Source: JBFWNZ01 sp050250795 (GTDB lineage: Bacteria > Pseudomonadota > Alphaproteobacteria > UBA8366). From it: a stretch of 8,497 nt of DNA. Below the pieces are notes generated by a model, which was not told the origin of the DNA, ran no database searches, and saw nothing but the letters and a program-made list of their open reading frames with translations. Position numbers and translations under genes: made by a program. Of this stretch, positions 1-5,738 are shown piece by piece; position 1 is the stretch's first letter; every line of letters starts with the position of its first letter. The DNA lies in assembly GCA_050250795.1 (NCBI GenBank), contig JBFWNZ010000158.1, positions 1-8,497 of the forward strand, read 5' to 3'.

Positions 1-87
1 CTAGACGACGTCCTGTTCCTTCAGAACGACGCGTCGCTTGAGGCTATCGAAGACCTCGCCCAGCTTGCCGGTCAGCGTGTCGAACAT
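1..87 (-). CDS. ffh: Signal recognition particle protein Ffh, N-terminal fragment ending in an in-frame stop at the window edge
   Basis: Ffh is the SRP GTPase that binds signal sequences and hands ribosome-nascent chain complexes to FtsY at the inner membrane. Only 28 codons are visible. The peptide begins MFDTLTGKLGEVFDSLKRR, which matches the first helix of the Ffh N domain (family pattern MFD-L-x-x-L-x-x-x-F-D-x-L). The start is the ATG at 85-87, because homologues begin at this MFD; upstream in-frame codons look non-coding, and no strong Shine-Dalgarno is seen. Bases 1-3 read TAG on the minus strand, so the frame closes after EQDVV, where the family normally continues into the second N-domain helix. 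This could be a real truncation, a pseudogene, or a sequence error at a contig end. The ftsY gene for its receptor lies in the same window. Confidence 0.75.
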   Translation of the reverse strand: MFDTLTGKLGEVFDSLKRRVVLKEQDVV

Positions 88-376
88 GATGCCGCGGTCA
101 CGTCTCGAATTCGGTTCGCATGCTTTGCCCGGCGCCCAACGCAGAACGCGCCAGCGCGCGAAACTCGCGGGCTGGCGTGGCCCCTCGGGACCGGACCTCT
201 TCCCCATGTGTCGATGGGTTGGCGGGCTTGTACCCCTCGCAGCCGCGAAAAGTCAAGGCGGCGGCTGGACGCCCGCCTCTGGATGGCCGCCCCTGGACGC
301 GTGGCGGATGCGATGGGATGATCCGCGCCGCCATAGAAGGCCGCTTTGGATAAACGACCCGAGGGAGAACCGGCCC
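88..376. other. Divergent intergenic region between ffh and the DUF3237 gene
   Basis: This 289-bp gap separates two divergent genes and should hold promoters for both. I found no hexamer pair strong enough to call. An open plus frame crosses it in phase with the DUF3237 gene, but it looks non-coding and runs into the start of ffh. The clearest structures are a compound hairpin at 148-178 and a short 6-bp inverted repeat, GCGGAT (304-309) with ATCCGC (321-326). No small RNA gene was recognised. Confidence 0.5.
148..178. repeat. Compound inverted repeat (hairpin) upstream of ffh
   Basis: Outer arms GCGCCAGC (148-155) and GCTGGCGT (171-178) pair over 8 positions with one G-U. After a single G-G mismatch, inner arms CGCG (157-160 and 166-169) pair around the loop AAACT. 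The structure lies about 60-90 bp upstream of the ffh start and is not followed by a T tract on either strand, so it does not look like an intrinsic terminator. It may be a leader structure, an operator or chance in GC-rich DNA. Confidence 0.45.
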
Positions 377-838
377 ATGCCGCAGCCGATCCGCACCGAG
401 TTCCTGTTCACCATGCCGCTCAAGGTCACGACCATCACGCCGCTGGGCGACACGCCCTATGGCGACCGCCGCATCGCGCGGGTCGCCGGCGGCAGCTTCG
501 AGGGGCCGAAGCTGCGCGGCACGATCATGGACGGCGGCGGCGACTGGCTGCTGCTGCGCCGCGACGGCGTGCTGCAGCTCGATGTGCGGCTGACCATGAA
601 GACCGACGACGACGCACTGATCTACATGACCTATCGCGGCGCCCGCCACGGCCCGGCCGACGTCATCAAGCGCCTGAACGCCGGCGAGGCGGTCGACCCG
701 TCCCAGTATTATTTCCGGATGTCGCCCTTCTTCGAGACCAGTGCCGCGAAATACGCCTGGCTGAACGGCATCGTCGCGGTCGGCACCGGCGACCGCAAGC
801 CCGACGGGCCGGTCTACGACGTCTATCAGGTGCTGTAG
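377..838 (+). CDS. DUF3237 family protein
   Basis: A 153-aa protein of the DUF3237 family, small predicted beta-barrel proteins with no established biochemical role. The recognisable pattern runs over nearly the whole length: GGSFEGPKLRG (38-48), GGDWLLLRRDGV (54-65), LDVRLTMKTDDDALIYM (68-84), RGARHGP (87-93), DPSQYYFR (107-114), FETSAAKYAWLN (119-130) and a C-terminal DVYQV. The ATG at 377 is chosen because GGGAG (363-367) precedes it by 9 nt and the family pattern starts soon after. No signal peptide or membrane segment is seen. It sits 11 bp upstream of a short-chain dehydrogenase gene and is probably co-transcribed with it. DUF3237 genes often occur near catabolic or redox genes, so a role alongside the dehydrogenase is possible but is inference. 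Confidence 0.85.
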   Translation: MPQPIRTEFLFTMPLKVTTITPLGDTPYGDRRIARVAGGSFEGPKLRGTIMDGGGDWLLLRRDGVLQLDVRLTMKTDDDALIYMTYRGARHGPADVIKRLNAGEAVDPSQYYFRMSPFFETSAAKYAWLNGIVAVGTGDRKPDGPVYDVYQVL

Positions 839-849
839 GCAGCCGCGTC

Positions 850-1581
850 ATGGCCAAGACCGTCCTGATCACCGGCGGCAGCCGCGGCATCGGCCGGGCG
901 ACCGCGATCCTGGCCGGACAGCGCGGCTGGCGGGTCGGCGTCAACTTCCTCGCCAACGCCGCGGCGGCGTCCGACACCGTGACCGCGGTGCAGGCGGCGG
1001 GCGGCGCGGCCGTGGCGATCCCCGGCGACGTCGCCGTCGAGGCGGATGTGATCGCAATGTTCGACGCGGTCGAGCACGCCTTCGGCCCGCTGGACGGCGC
1101 GGTCGTCAATGCCGGCATGGTCGGCCCGCCGACGACGGTGGCGGAGATGCCGACCGACCGTATGCGGCATATCATCGAGGTGAACCTGATCGGCGCTATC
1201 CTCTGCGCCCGTGAGGCGGCGCGGCGGGTGCGGCCGGGCGGGTCCATCGTCAACGTCTCGTCGATGGCGTCGCGCCTCGGCAGCCCCAATGAGTATGTCG
1301 ACTACGCCGCCGCCAAGGGCGGGGTCGACAGCCTGACCATCGGGCTGGCCAAGGAACTGGGCCCGTCGAACATCCGGGTGAACGCGGTGCGGCCGGGCCT
1401 GATCGAGACCGAGATCCATGCCGCCGGCGGCCAGCCCGACCGGCTGGAGCGCCTTGCCCCCGGCGCGCCGCTGCGCCGCGCCGGCACGGCCGACGAGGTG
1501 GCGGAGGCCATCCTCTGGCTGCTCTCCGACGCCTCGACCTACACCACGGGCAGCTTCATCGACGTCGCCGGCGGGCGCTGA
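850..1581 (+). CDS. Classical short-chain dehydrogenase/reductase (SDR), glucose/3-oxoacyl reductase-like
   Basis: A 243-aa cytoplasmic NAD(P)-dependent oxidoreductase with a Rossmann fold. Visible motifs are the cofactor-binding TGGSRGIG (8-15), the structural NAG (87-89), the active-site Asn in EVNLIG (N112), the catalytic Ser in VNVSS (137-138) and YAAAK (Y152, K156). The PG motif at 182-183 and a C-terminal GSFIDVAGGR (234-243) are typical of the FabG-like classical SDRs. Length is normal for the family (about 245-260 aa). An Arg directly after the glycine-rich Ser (SRG) is compatible with NADPH, but cofactor and substrate cannot be settled from sequence. The ATG at 850 opens the Rossmann fold directly. 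Only a weak AGG (837-839), overlapping the upstream stop, precedes it, suggesting translational coupling to the DUF3237 gene. It could be annotated as FabG, but the context (no acp or fabD) argues against the fatty-acid enzyme. Confidence 0.92.
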   Translation: MAKTVLITGGSRGIGRATAILAGQRGWRVGVNFLANAAAASDTVTAVQAAGGAAVAIPGDVAVEADVIAMFDAVEHAFGPLDGAVVNAGMVGPPTTVAEMPTDRMRHIIEVNLIGAILCAREAARRVRPGGSIVNVSSMASRLGSPNEYVDYAAAKGGVDSLTIGLAKELGPSNIRVNAVRPGLIETEIHAAGGQPDRLERLAPGAPLRRAGTADEVAEAILWLLSDASTYTTGSFIDVAGGR

Positions 1582-1595
1582 ACCGGCGGCGGCGG

Positions 1596-1625
1596 TGGAC
1601 TCCGGCCCCTGCGGCGCCATATAAC
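1596..1625 (+). promoter_or_regulatory. Candidate sigma-70-type promoter for dapF-mtaB-ftsY
   Basis: TATAAC at 1620-1625 stands out in GC-rich DNA. A partial -35 match, TGGACT (1596-1601, 4 of 6 to TTGACA), lies 18 bp upstream. Transcription would begin near 1632, giving a leader of about 34 nt that includes the GGAG at 1649-1652 upstream of dapF. The position, just after the SDR stop and before the operon, fits. This is a motif reading only. Confidence 0.4.
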
Positions 1626-1665
1626 GCGCAACCCAGCCACTTTCGCGCGGAGCGGGCGGACGGCC

Positions 1666-2493
1666 ATGATTCCGTTCACCAAGATGCACGGCAACGGCAA
1701 CGACTTCGTCGTGCTCGACGCGCGCGCCGCGCCCGTTGCCCTGCGCCCCGATCAGATCGCGCGCATCGCCGACCGGCATCGCGGGGTGGGCTTCGACCAG
1801 CTGGTCGTCATCGAGCCGCCGGCGGACGGCCGGGCGGCCGTGCGCTTCCGCTTCTACAATGCCGATGGCAGCGAATCCGGCGCCTGCGGCAACGGCACGC
1901 GCTGCGTCGCCGCCGCCTTGATGGAAGATAGCGGGTCCGACCGGCTGGACATCGAGACCGGCGCAGGCCTGCTGCATGCGACGCGCGGCGCGGGCGGCCT
2001 CGTCACCGTGGATATGGGGCCGGCGCGGCTGGGCTGGCAGGACATTCCGCTCGCCGGCGAGGCGGACACGCTGCATCTGCCGCTGTCGCTGGGCCCGCTG
2101 TCGGATCCGGTCGCGGTCAATGTCGGCAACCCGCATTGCGTCTTCATCGTGCCCGATGCCGAGGCGCTGCCGCTGGCCGAACTGGGCCCGCAAATCGAGC
2201 ATCACCCGCTGTTCCCCCAGCGCACCAATGTCGAGCTGGCGAGCCTGCGCCCCGACGGCCGCATCCGCCTGCGGGTGTGGGAGCGCGGCGCCGGCATCAC
2301 GCTGGCCTGCGGCAGCGGCGCCTGCGCCACGCTGGCCGCCCTGCATCGGCGCGAGCTGATCGGGCGCGAAGCCCATCTCGACCTCGATGGCGGGCCGCTG
2401 CATGTCGCCTGGCGCGCGGACGGGCATCTGCTGCTGACCGGACCGGTGGCGGTCAGCTTCACCGGCATGCTGGGCGAAGGGCTGCTGGCATGA
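1666..2493 (+). CDS. dapF: Diaminopimelate epimerase
   Basis: DapF interconverts LL- and meso-diaminopimelate in the cytoplasm without a cofactor, supplying meso-DAP for peptidoglycan and for lysine synthesis. The 275-aa protein has normal length. Hallmarks: substrate-loop HGNGNDFVVLD (8-18), NADGSESGACGNGTRC (65-80) with catalytic Cys74, GNPHCV (154-159), WERGAG (205-210) and TLACGSGAC (212-220) with the second catalytic Cys215. The two halves of the pseudo-symmetric fold each carry one of these cysteines, so the enzyme looks intact. The ATG at 1666 is chosen because IPFTKMHGNGND is the usual N terminus; purine-rich GGAG/GCGGA sequence (1649-1660) lies upstream. Its stop overlaps the mtaB start (ATGA), indicating translational coupling. 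A candidate promoter lies at 1596-1625. Confidence 0.97.
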   Translation: MIPFTKMHGNGNDFVVLDARAAPVALRPDQIARIADRHRGVGFDQLVVIEPPADGRAAVRFRFYNADGSESGACGNGTRCVAAALMEDSGSDRLDIETGAGLLHATRGAGGLVTVDMGPARLGWQDIPLAGEADTLHLPLSLGPLSDPVAVNVGNPHCVFIVPDAEALPLAELGPQIEHHPLFPQRTNVELASLRPDGRIRLRVWERGAGITLACGSGACATLAALHRRELIGREAHLDLDGGPLHVAWRADGHLLLTGPVAVSFTGMLGEGLLA

Positions 2494-3755
2494 GCGCCGA
2501 GCCCCGCATCATCACCTTCGGCTGCCGCCTCAACGCCTACGAATCCGAGGTGATGCGGCGGAACGCCCAGGCCGCCGGCCTGACCGACGCGATCATCGTC
2601 AACACCTGCGCCGTCACCGCCGAGGCCGAGCGCCAGGCGCGGCAGGCGATCCGCCGCGCGCGGCGCGAGAACCCGGCGGCGCAGATCCTCGTCACCGGCT
2701 GCGGCGCCCAGGTCGATCCCGCCGGCTACGCCGCGATGCCCGAGGTGGACCGGGTGCTGGGCAACCGCGAGAAGCTGGAGCCCGAAGCCTTCGCCCTGGA
2801 CGGCGAGCCGGTACGCGTCAACGACATCATGGCGGTGCGCGAGACGGCGGGACATCTGATCGGCGGCTTCGACGGCCGCGCCCGCGCCTTCGTCCAGGTC
2901 CAGAACGGCTGCGACCACCGCTGCACCTTCTGCATCATCCCCTATGGCCGGGGGAACAGCCGCTCCGTGCCGATGGGTGCCGTGGTCGCCGAGGTGCGCG
3001 CGCTGGTCGCGGCGGGCTATCGCGAGGTCGTGCTGACCGGCGTCGACATCACCAGCTACGGCGCCGACCTGCCCGGCCGGCCCGGCCTGGGCCAGATGGT
3101 GCGCCGGCTGCTGGCCCAGGTGCCGGAGCTGCCGCGGCTGCGGCTCTCCTCCGTCGATTGCGTCGAGATCGACGAGGACCTGATCGCGCTGTTCGCCGAC
3201 GAGCCGCGGCTGATGCCGCATCTGCACCTGTCGCTGCAGGCCGGCGACGACATGATCCTGAAGCGGATGAAGCGGCGCCATGGCCGCGCCGACGCCGTCG
3301 CCTTCTGCGACCGGCTGCGCACGGCCCGCCCCGACATCGTCTTCGGCGCCGATCTGATCGCGGGCTTCCCGACCGAGACCGAGGCGATGTTCGAGAACAG
3401 CCTCGCCCTGGTCGCCGATTGCGGCCTCACCTGGCTGCATGTCTTCCCCTATTCGGCCCGGCCGGGCACGCCCGCCGCGCGCATGCCCCAGGTTCCGGTG
3501 GCCGAGCGCCGCGCGCGGGCCGCGCGGCTGCGGACCGCCGGAGCGGATGCCGCTGCCCGCTTCCTCGCCGGCCGCGTCGGCAGCGAGGCCCAGGTGCTGG
3601 TCGAGCGCGACGGAATCGGCCACACCGAACAGCATGCGCCGCTACGCCTCGACGTGCCGGCCGCCGAGGGGATGGTCCTGCGCACCCGCGTGACCGGCGT
3701 CGCCGACGGCATGCTGCTCGGCACCGCCATCGACGGCGCGAAAGCGGCGGCATGA
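2490..3755 (+). CDS. mtaB: tRNA (N6-threonylcarbamoyladenosine37) methylthiotransferase MtaB
   Basis: MtaB is a radical-SAM methylthiotransferase that converts t6A37 to ms2t6A37 in tRNAs reading ANN codons. The 421-aa protein shows the family's three parts. The N-terminal UPF0004 domain carries cluster cysteines C12 (FGCRLNAYES), C40 (VNTCAVT) and C71 (TGCGAQ). The radical-SAM core has C141, C145 and C148 in NGCDHRCTFCIIPYGRGNSRS, and also shows DLIAGFPTET. A C-terminal TRAM-like region spans about 355-412. The NTCAVT and GCDHRCTFCIIPYGRG motifs favour MtaB over MiaB or RimO. The start is the ATG at 2490, overlapping the dapF stop as ATGA; a longer upstream open frame is a shadow of dapF. The stop likewise overlaps the ftsY start. 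dapF-mtaB-ftsY is a common alphaproteobacterial order, so the link to SRP genes is probably operon history, not shared function. Confidence 0.94.
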   Translation: MSAEPRIITFGCRLNAYESEVMRRNAQAAGLTDAIIVNTCAVTAEAERQARQAIRRARRENPAAQILVTGCGAQVDPAGYAAMPEVDRVLGNREKLEPEAFALDGEPVRVNDIMAVRETAGHLIGGFDGRARAFVQVQNGCDHRCTFCIIPYGRGNSRSVPMGAVVAEVRALVAAGYREVVLTGVDITSYGADLPGRPGLGQMVRRLLAQVPELPRLRLSSVDCVEIDEDLIALFADEPRLMPHLHLSLQAGDDMILKRMKRRHGRADAVAFCDRLRTARPDIVFGADLIAGFPTETEAMFENSLALVADCGLTWLHVFPYSARPGTPAARMPQVPVAERRARAARLRTAGADAAARFLAGRVGSEAQVLVERDGIGHTEQHAPLRLDVPAAEGMVLRTRVTGVADGMLLGTAIDGAKAAA

Positions 3756-4702
3756 CCGAAACGCCCGAGAGCCCCGCTCCGGCCCCGGGCTGGTTCGCGC
3801 GGCTGCGCGCCGGCCTGTCGCGCACCTCGTCGCGGCTGGTCGACGGCATCGCGGGGGCGTTGACCCGCCGCCGCCTGGACGGCGAGGCGGTGGAGGCGCT
3901 GGAGGAGGCGCTGATCGCCGCCGATCTGGGGCCGAAGACGGCGGCCAAGATCACCGCCGCCATCGCCCGCAACCGCTTCGACAAGGAAGTCACCGACACC
4001 GAGGTCCGTGGCGCGCTGGCCGCCGAGGTCGCGACGATCCTGGCGCCGGTCGCCAGGCCGCTGGCCCCGGATGCGGCGAACCGGCCGCATATCGTGCTGG
4101 TCGTCGGCGTGAACGGGGTCGGCAAGACCACCACCATCGGCAAGCTGGCCAGCCGCTTCCGCGCCGAGGGCAAGCGGGTCGTGCTCGCCGCCGGCGACAC
4201 CTTCCGCGCCGCGGCGGTCGAGCAGCTGCGCATCTGGGGCGAGCGCGCCGGGGCGACCGTGATCGCACGCGCCCAGGGCGCCGATCCCGCCGGCCTCGCC
4301 TTCGACGCCATCGAGGCGGCGCGGAACGAGGATGCCGACATCCTGCTGATCGACACCGCCGGGCGGCTGCACAACCGCCGCGAACTCATGGCCGAGCTGG
4401 AAAAGGTGGTGCGGGTGATCGGCCGCCAGGTGCCGGGGGCGCCGCACGACACGGTGCTGGTGCTGGACGCCACCACCGGCCAGAACGCGCTGTCTCAGGT
4501 CGAGACCTTCCGCGAGATGGTGTCGGTCTCGGGACTGGTCGTCACCAAGCTGGACGGCAGCGCGCGCGGCGGCGTGCTGGTGGCGCTGGCCGAACGCTTC
4601 GGCCTGCCGGTGCATGCGGTGGGCGTGGGCGAGGGCATCGACGACCTGCGCCCCTTCGACGCCACGGTTTTTGCCCGCAGCCTCATGGGTTTGGCCGACT
4701 GA
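3752..4702 (+). CDS. ftsY: Signal recognition particle receptor FtsY
   Basis: FtsY is the membrane-associated SRP receptor GTPase that docks the Ffh-ribosome complex at the translocon. The 316-aa protein has the full NG domain: the helical N domain (about 14-100), the P-loop GVNGVGKTT (119-127), the insertion-box DTFRAAAVEQL (149-159), DTAGR (201-205), TKLDG (265-269) and GVGEGIDDLRPF (291-302). The acidic A domain found in long enterobacterial forms is essentially absent. Instead, a short segment with Trp, Phe, Arg and Leu (14-33) could form the amphipathic membrane-targeting helix known in FtsY; this is inference. The ATG at 3752 overlaps the mtaB stop as ATGA, so translation is probably coupled. 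A 5-bp inverted repeat follows the stop (GAGAT 4706-4710, ATCTC 4721-4725) without a T tract, so no clear terminator was identified. Confidence 0.97.
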   Translation: MTETPESPAPAPGWFARLRAGLSRTSSRLVDGIAGALTRRRLDGEAVEALEEALIAADLGPKTAAKITAAIARNRFDKEVTDTEVRGALAAEVATILAPVARPLAPDAANRPHIVLVVGVNGVGKTTTIGKLASRFRAEGKRVVLAAGDTFRAAAVEQLRIWGERAGATVIARAQGADPAGLAFDAIEAARNEDADILLIDTAGRLHNRRELMAELEKVVRVIGRQVPGAPHDTVLVLDATTGQNALSQVETFREMVSVSGLVVTKLDGSARGGVLVALAERFGLPVHAVGVGEGIDDLRPFDATVFARSLMGLAD

Positions 4703-4760
4703 ACCGAGATCCCGGATCAAATCTCCTGTCACTCGTTGCGGTCGTTTCAGCGAGCCATGG

Positions 4761-4790
4761 GTACTGACAAGATATATACTTTGTCAGTAC
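4761..4790 (+). promoter_or_regulatory. Toxin-antitoxin operator: perfect inverted repeat enclosing a -10 box
   Basis: GTACTGACAA (4761-4770) and TTGTCAGTAC (4781-4790) are perfect 10-bp reverse complements separated by a 10-bp AT-rich spacer. The spacer ends in TATACT (4775-4780), a good -10 hexamer, so a protein bound to the repeat would cover the promoter. No convincing -35 box lies 16-18 bp upstream. Twenty of these 30 bases are A or T, unlike the surrounding DNA. The site lies 23 bp upstream of a ribbon-helix-helix antitoxin gene, the arrangement expected for autorepression by the antitoxin or toxin-antitoxin complex. Binding is inferred. Confidence 0.75.
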
Positions 4791-4813
4791 TAGCAGACCG
4801 AAGGAGATGCCGC

Positions 4814-5086
4814 ATGTCGAAGGAAGCCGTCTTCACGATGAAGCTGGAGCCGGAACTGCGCGCGGAATTCATGGCCGCGGCTGCGGGCGAGGATCGGCCG
4901 GCCTCGCAGGTTATGCGCGAATTGATGCGAAGCTACATCGAGCAGCGACGTCAAGCCGGGAACTATGACGATTACCTGCGTCGCAAGGTGGAAGCCGGCC
5001 GCGCCTCGATGCGGGCAGGCCATGGCCGCTCGAACGATGAGGTGGAGGCCTCCTTTGCGGCGAGGAGAAAGGCGGACGACAGGTGA
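4814..5086 (+). CDS. ParD/CopG-like ribbon-helix-helix antitoxin
   Basis: A 90-aa protein with the two-part build of a type II antitoxin. Residues 5-46 fit a ribbon-helix-helix DNA-binding domain: a short strand (AVFTMKLEP), helix 1 (ELRAEFMAAAAGED) and helix 2 (PASQVMRELMRSYIEQR). The charged C-terminal half (about 50-90, YDDYLRRKVEAGRAS to the end) would wrap and neutralise the toxin. The ATG at 4814 is set by a strong AAGGAG (4801-4806) with a 7-nt spacer. The stop overlaps the GTG start of the toxin gene as GTGA, so the two are translated in a coupled way. The inverted repeat at 4761-4790 is the likely self-regulatory operator. The exact antitoxin family (ParD, RelB-like or other RHH) is not certain, so no symbol is given. 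Confidence 0.85.
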   Translation: MSKEAVFTMKLEPELRAEFMAAAAGEDRPASQVMRELMRSYIEQRRQAGNYDDYLRRKVEAGRASMRAGHGRSNDEVEASFAARRKADDR

Positions 5087-5367
5087 TCGTCGTCTGGACC
5101 CCGGAAGCGGAGCAGGATCGCTCCGACATCTGGGACTACATCGCAGCCGATAATCCAGGCGCTGCCGCACGCATGGACGCGCTTTTCAGCGACGCAGCGG
5201 CGCGCCTCGCCACACATCCAATGTTGGGCAGAGCCGGCAGGATTCCCGGCACCCGCGAGGTGCTGCCGCATGAAAGCTATCGACTGGTGTATGAAATCGA
5301 CGGCCAGACGTTATGGGTGCTGGCCCTGGTGCATACCGCGCGTCAATGGCCGCCGGTCAGAGGGTGA
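5083..5367 (+). CDS. ParE/RelE superfamily toxin
   Basis: A 94-aa protein with the ParE-like pattern: an N-terminal strand and long helices starting VVWTPEAEQDRSDIWDYIAADNP, then HPMLGRAGRIPGTREVL (45-61), ESYRLVYEID (64-73) and a C-terminal VLALVHTARQWPP (79-91). Length is typical. ParE toxins poison DNA gyrase, whereas RelE relatives cleave mRNA on the ribosome. The GR-x-G-x-x-x-GTRE and H-x-x-R-x-WP signatures favour the ParE branch, but the target cannot be proved from sequence. It starts at GTG 5083, overlapping the antitoxin stop, a common way to keep the toxin in stoichiometric limit. The reading frame is intact. The pair sits between ftsY and yciB, genes often close together in alphaproteobacteria, suggesting later insertion. 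It ends 32 bp from a convergent gene. Confidence 0.88.
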   Translation: MIVVWTPEAEQDRSDIWDYIAADNPGAAARMDALFSDAAARLATHPMLGRAGRIPGTREVLPHESYRLVYEIDGQTLWVLALVHTARQWPPVRG

Positions 5368-5399
5368 TACGCCAGATAAGACCCGGGGATGCGAACCCG

Positions 5400-5645
5400 T
5401 CAGACGAGGATGTTCAGATAATAGCCGCGCGGCACGTCGTCGCGCGGGCCGTCGATATCGGCCGAGAGCAGGCGGACGAGGCGGTCGATTGCCGCCTCGA
5501 TATCGGTCGGATCGATGAACGGCCGCCGGAACGCCGAGTCCCGCGGCGCACCGCCGACACCCTGGCGGCGGGCGCGTTCGCGCGGCGCGACCGTGCCGAC
5601 GGAGCCGGTGCGACGTTCGGGAATGCGGGGGTCCATATCGGCCAT
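5400..5645 (-). CDS. Small uncharacterised protein ending in RGYYLNILV
   Basis: An 81-aa reading frame with no recognised domain. Codon choice matches the surrounding real genes (mostly G or C at third positions) and the sequence is not a shadow of another gene. The N-terminal half is Arg/Pro/Gly-rich and probably disordered (1-42). The second half, FIDPTDIEAAIDRLVRLLSADID (43-65), looks like one amphipathic helix. It is followed by a distinctive tail, DDVPRGYYLNILV, that looks selected. No signal peptide, membrane segment or cysteine is present. The start at 5645 is uncertain, with a second ATG at 5634-5636; neither has a clear Shine-Dalgarno. TAACAT lies 7 nt upstream of the first ATG and could be a -10 box giving a leaderless message. 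It is divergent from yciB (93 bp) and convergent with the toxin gene. Function unknown. Confidence 0.65.
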   Translation of the reverse strand: MADMDPRIPERRTGSVGTVAPRERARRQGVGGAPRDSAFRRPFIDPTDIEAAIDRLVRLLSADIDGPRDDVPRGYYLNILV

Positions 5646-5724
5646 GGCGGCGATGTTACCCGATTCGGCCCGGCCGAGGCCAGAGGGCGAAACGCAATGC
5701 CTTCCGGTCCGCCGCCATGCCCGC

Positions 5725-5730
5725 TATAAC
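5725..5730 (+). promoter_or_regulatory. Candidate -10 box (TATAAC) placed for a leaderless yciB transcript
   Basis: TATAAC lies 8 nt upstream of the yciB ATG, so transcription would start at or within about 2 nt of the start codon. No Shine-Dalgarno is present between it and the ATG. The -35 region (around 5701-5708) is a poor match to consensus, so this rests on the -10 box and the missing ribosome-binding site. Confidence 0.35.
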
Positions 5731-5738
5731 CCGCGGCC

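Noticed and set aside
38..376. Open plus-strand frame extending the DUF3237 protein by 113 residues at the N terminus
   Set aside because: The extension has no family similarity, runs antisense into the start of ffh, and the ATG at 377 has its own Shine-Dalgarno and fits the family's N terminus.
88..376. 4.5S SRP RNA gene near ffh
   Set aside because: The conserved GGTCCGGAAGGAAGC-type loop region is absent on both strands.
826..2427. 533-codon minus-strand open frame across the SDR gene and dapF
   Set aside because: It is antisense to two clear genes. The composition (Ala, Arg, Gly, Gln, His-rich) is the usual mirror of GC-rich coding DNA, with no domain.
2202..3635. 477-codon minus-strand open frame opposite mtaB
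   Set aside because: Shadow frame of a gene with all MtaB motifs; no recognisable protein features.
4706..4725. Terminator after ftsY
   Set aside because: The stem is only 5 bp (GAGAT/ATCTC) with a 10-nt loop and no T tract follows.
3449..4732. 427-codon minus-strand open frame opposite ftsY
   Set aside because: Shadow frame of a gene with all FtsY GTPase motifs; His/Gln/Arg-rich and featureless.
5381..5402. tRNA T-arm-like sequence (GGGTTCGCATCCC on the minus strand) as a possible att site beside the toxin-antitoxin pair
   Set aside because: The invariant T-loop A58 position is C, no acceptor stem or CCA follows, and no rest of a tRNA is present. No matching copy was seen on the other side of the cassette.
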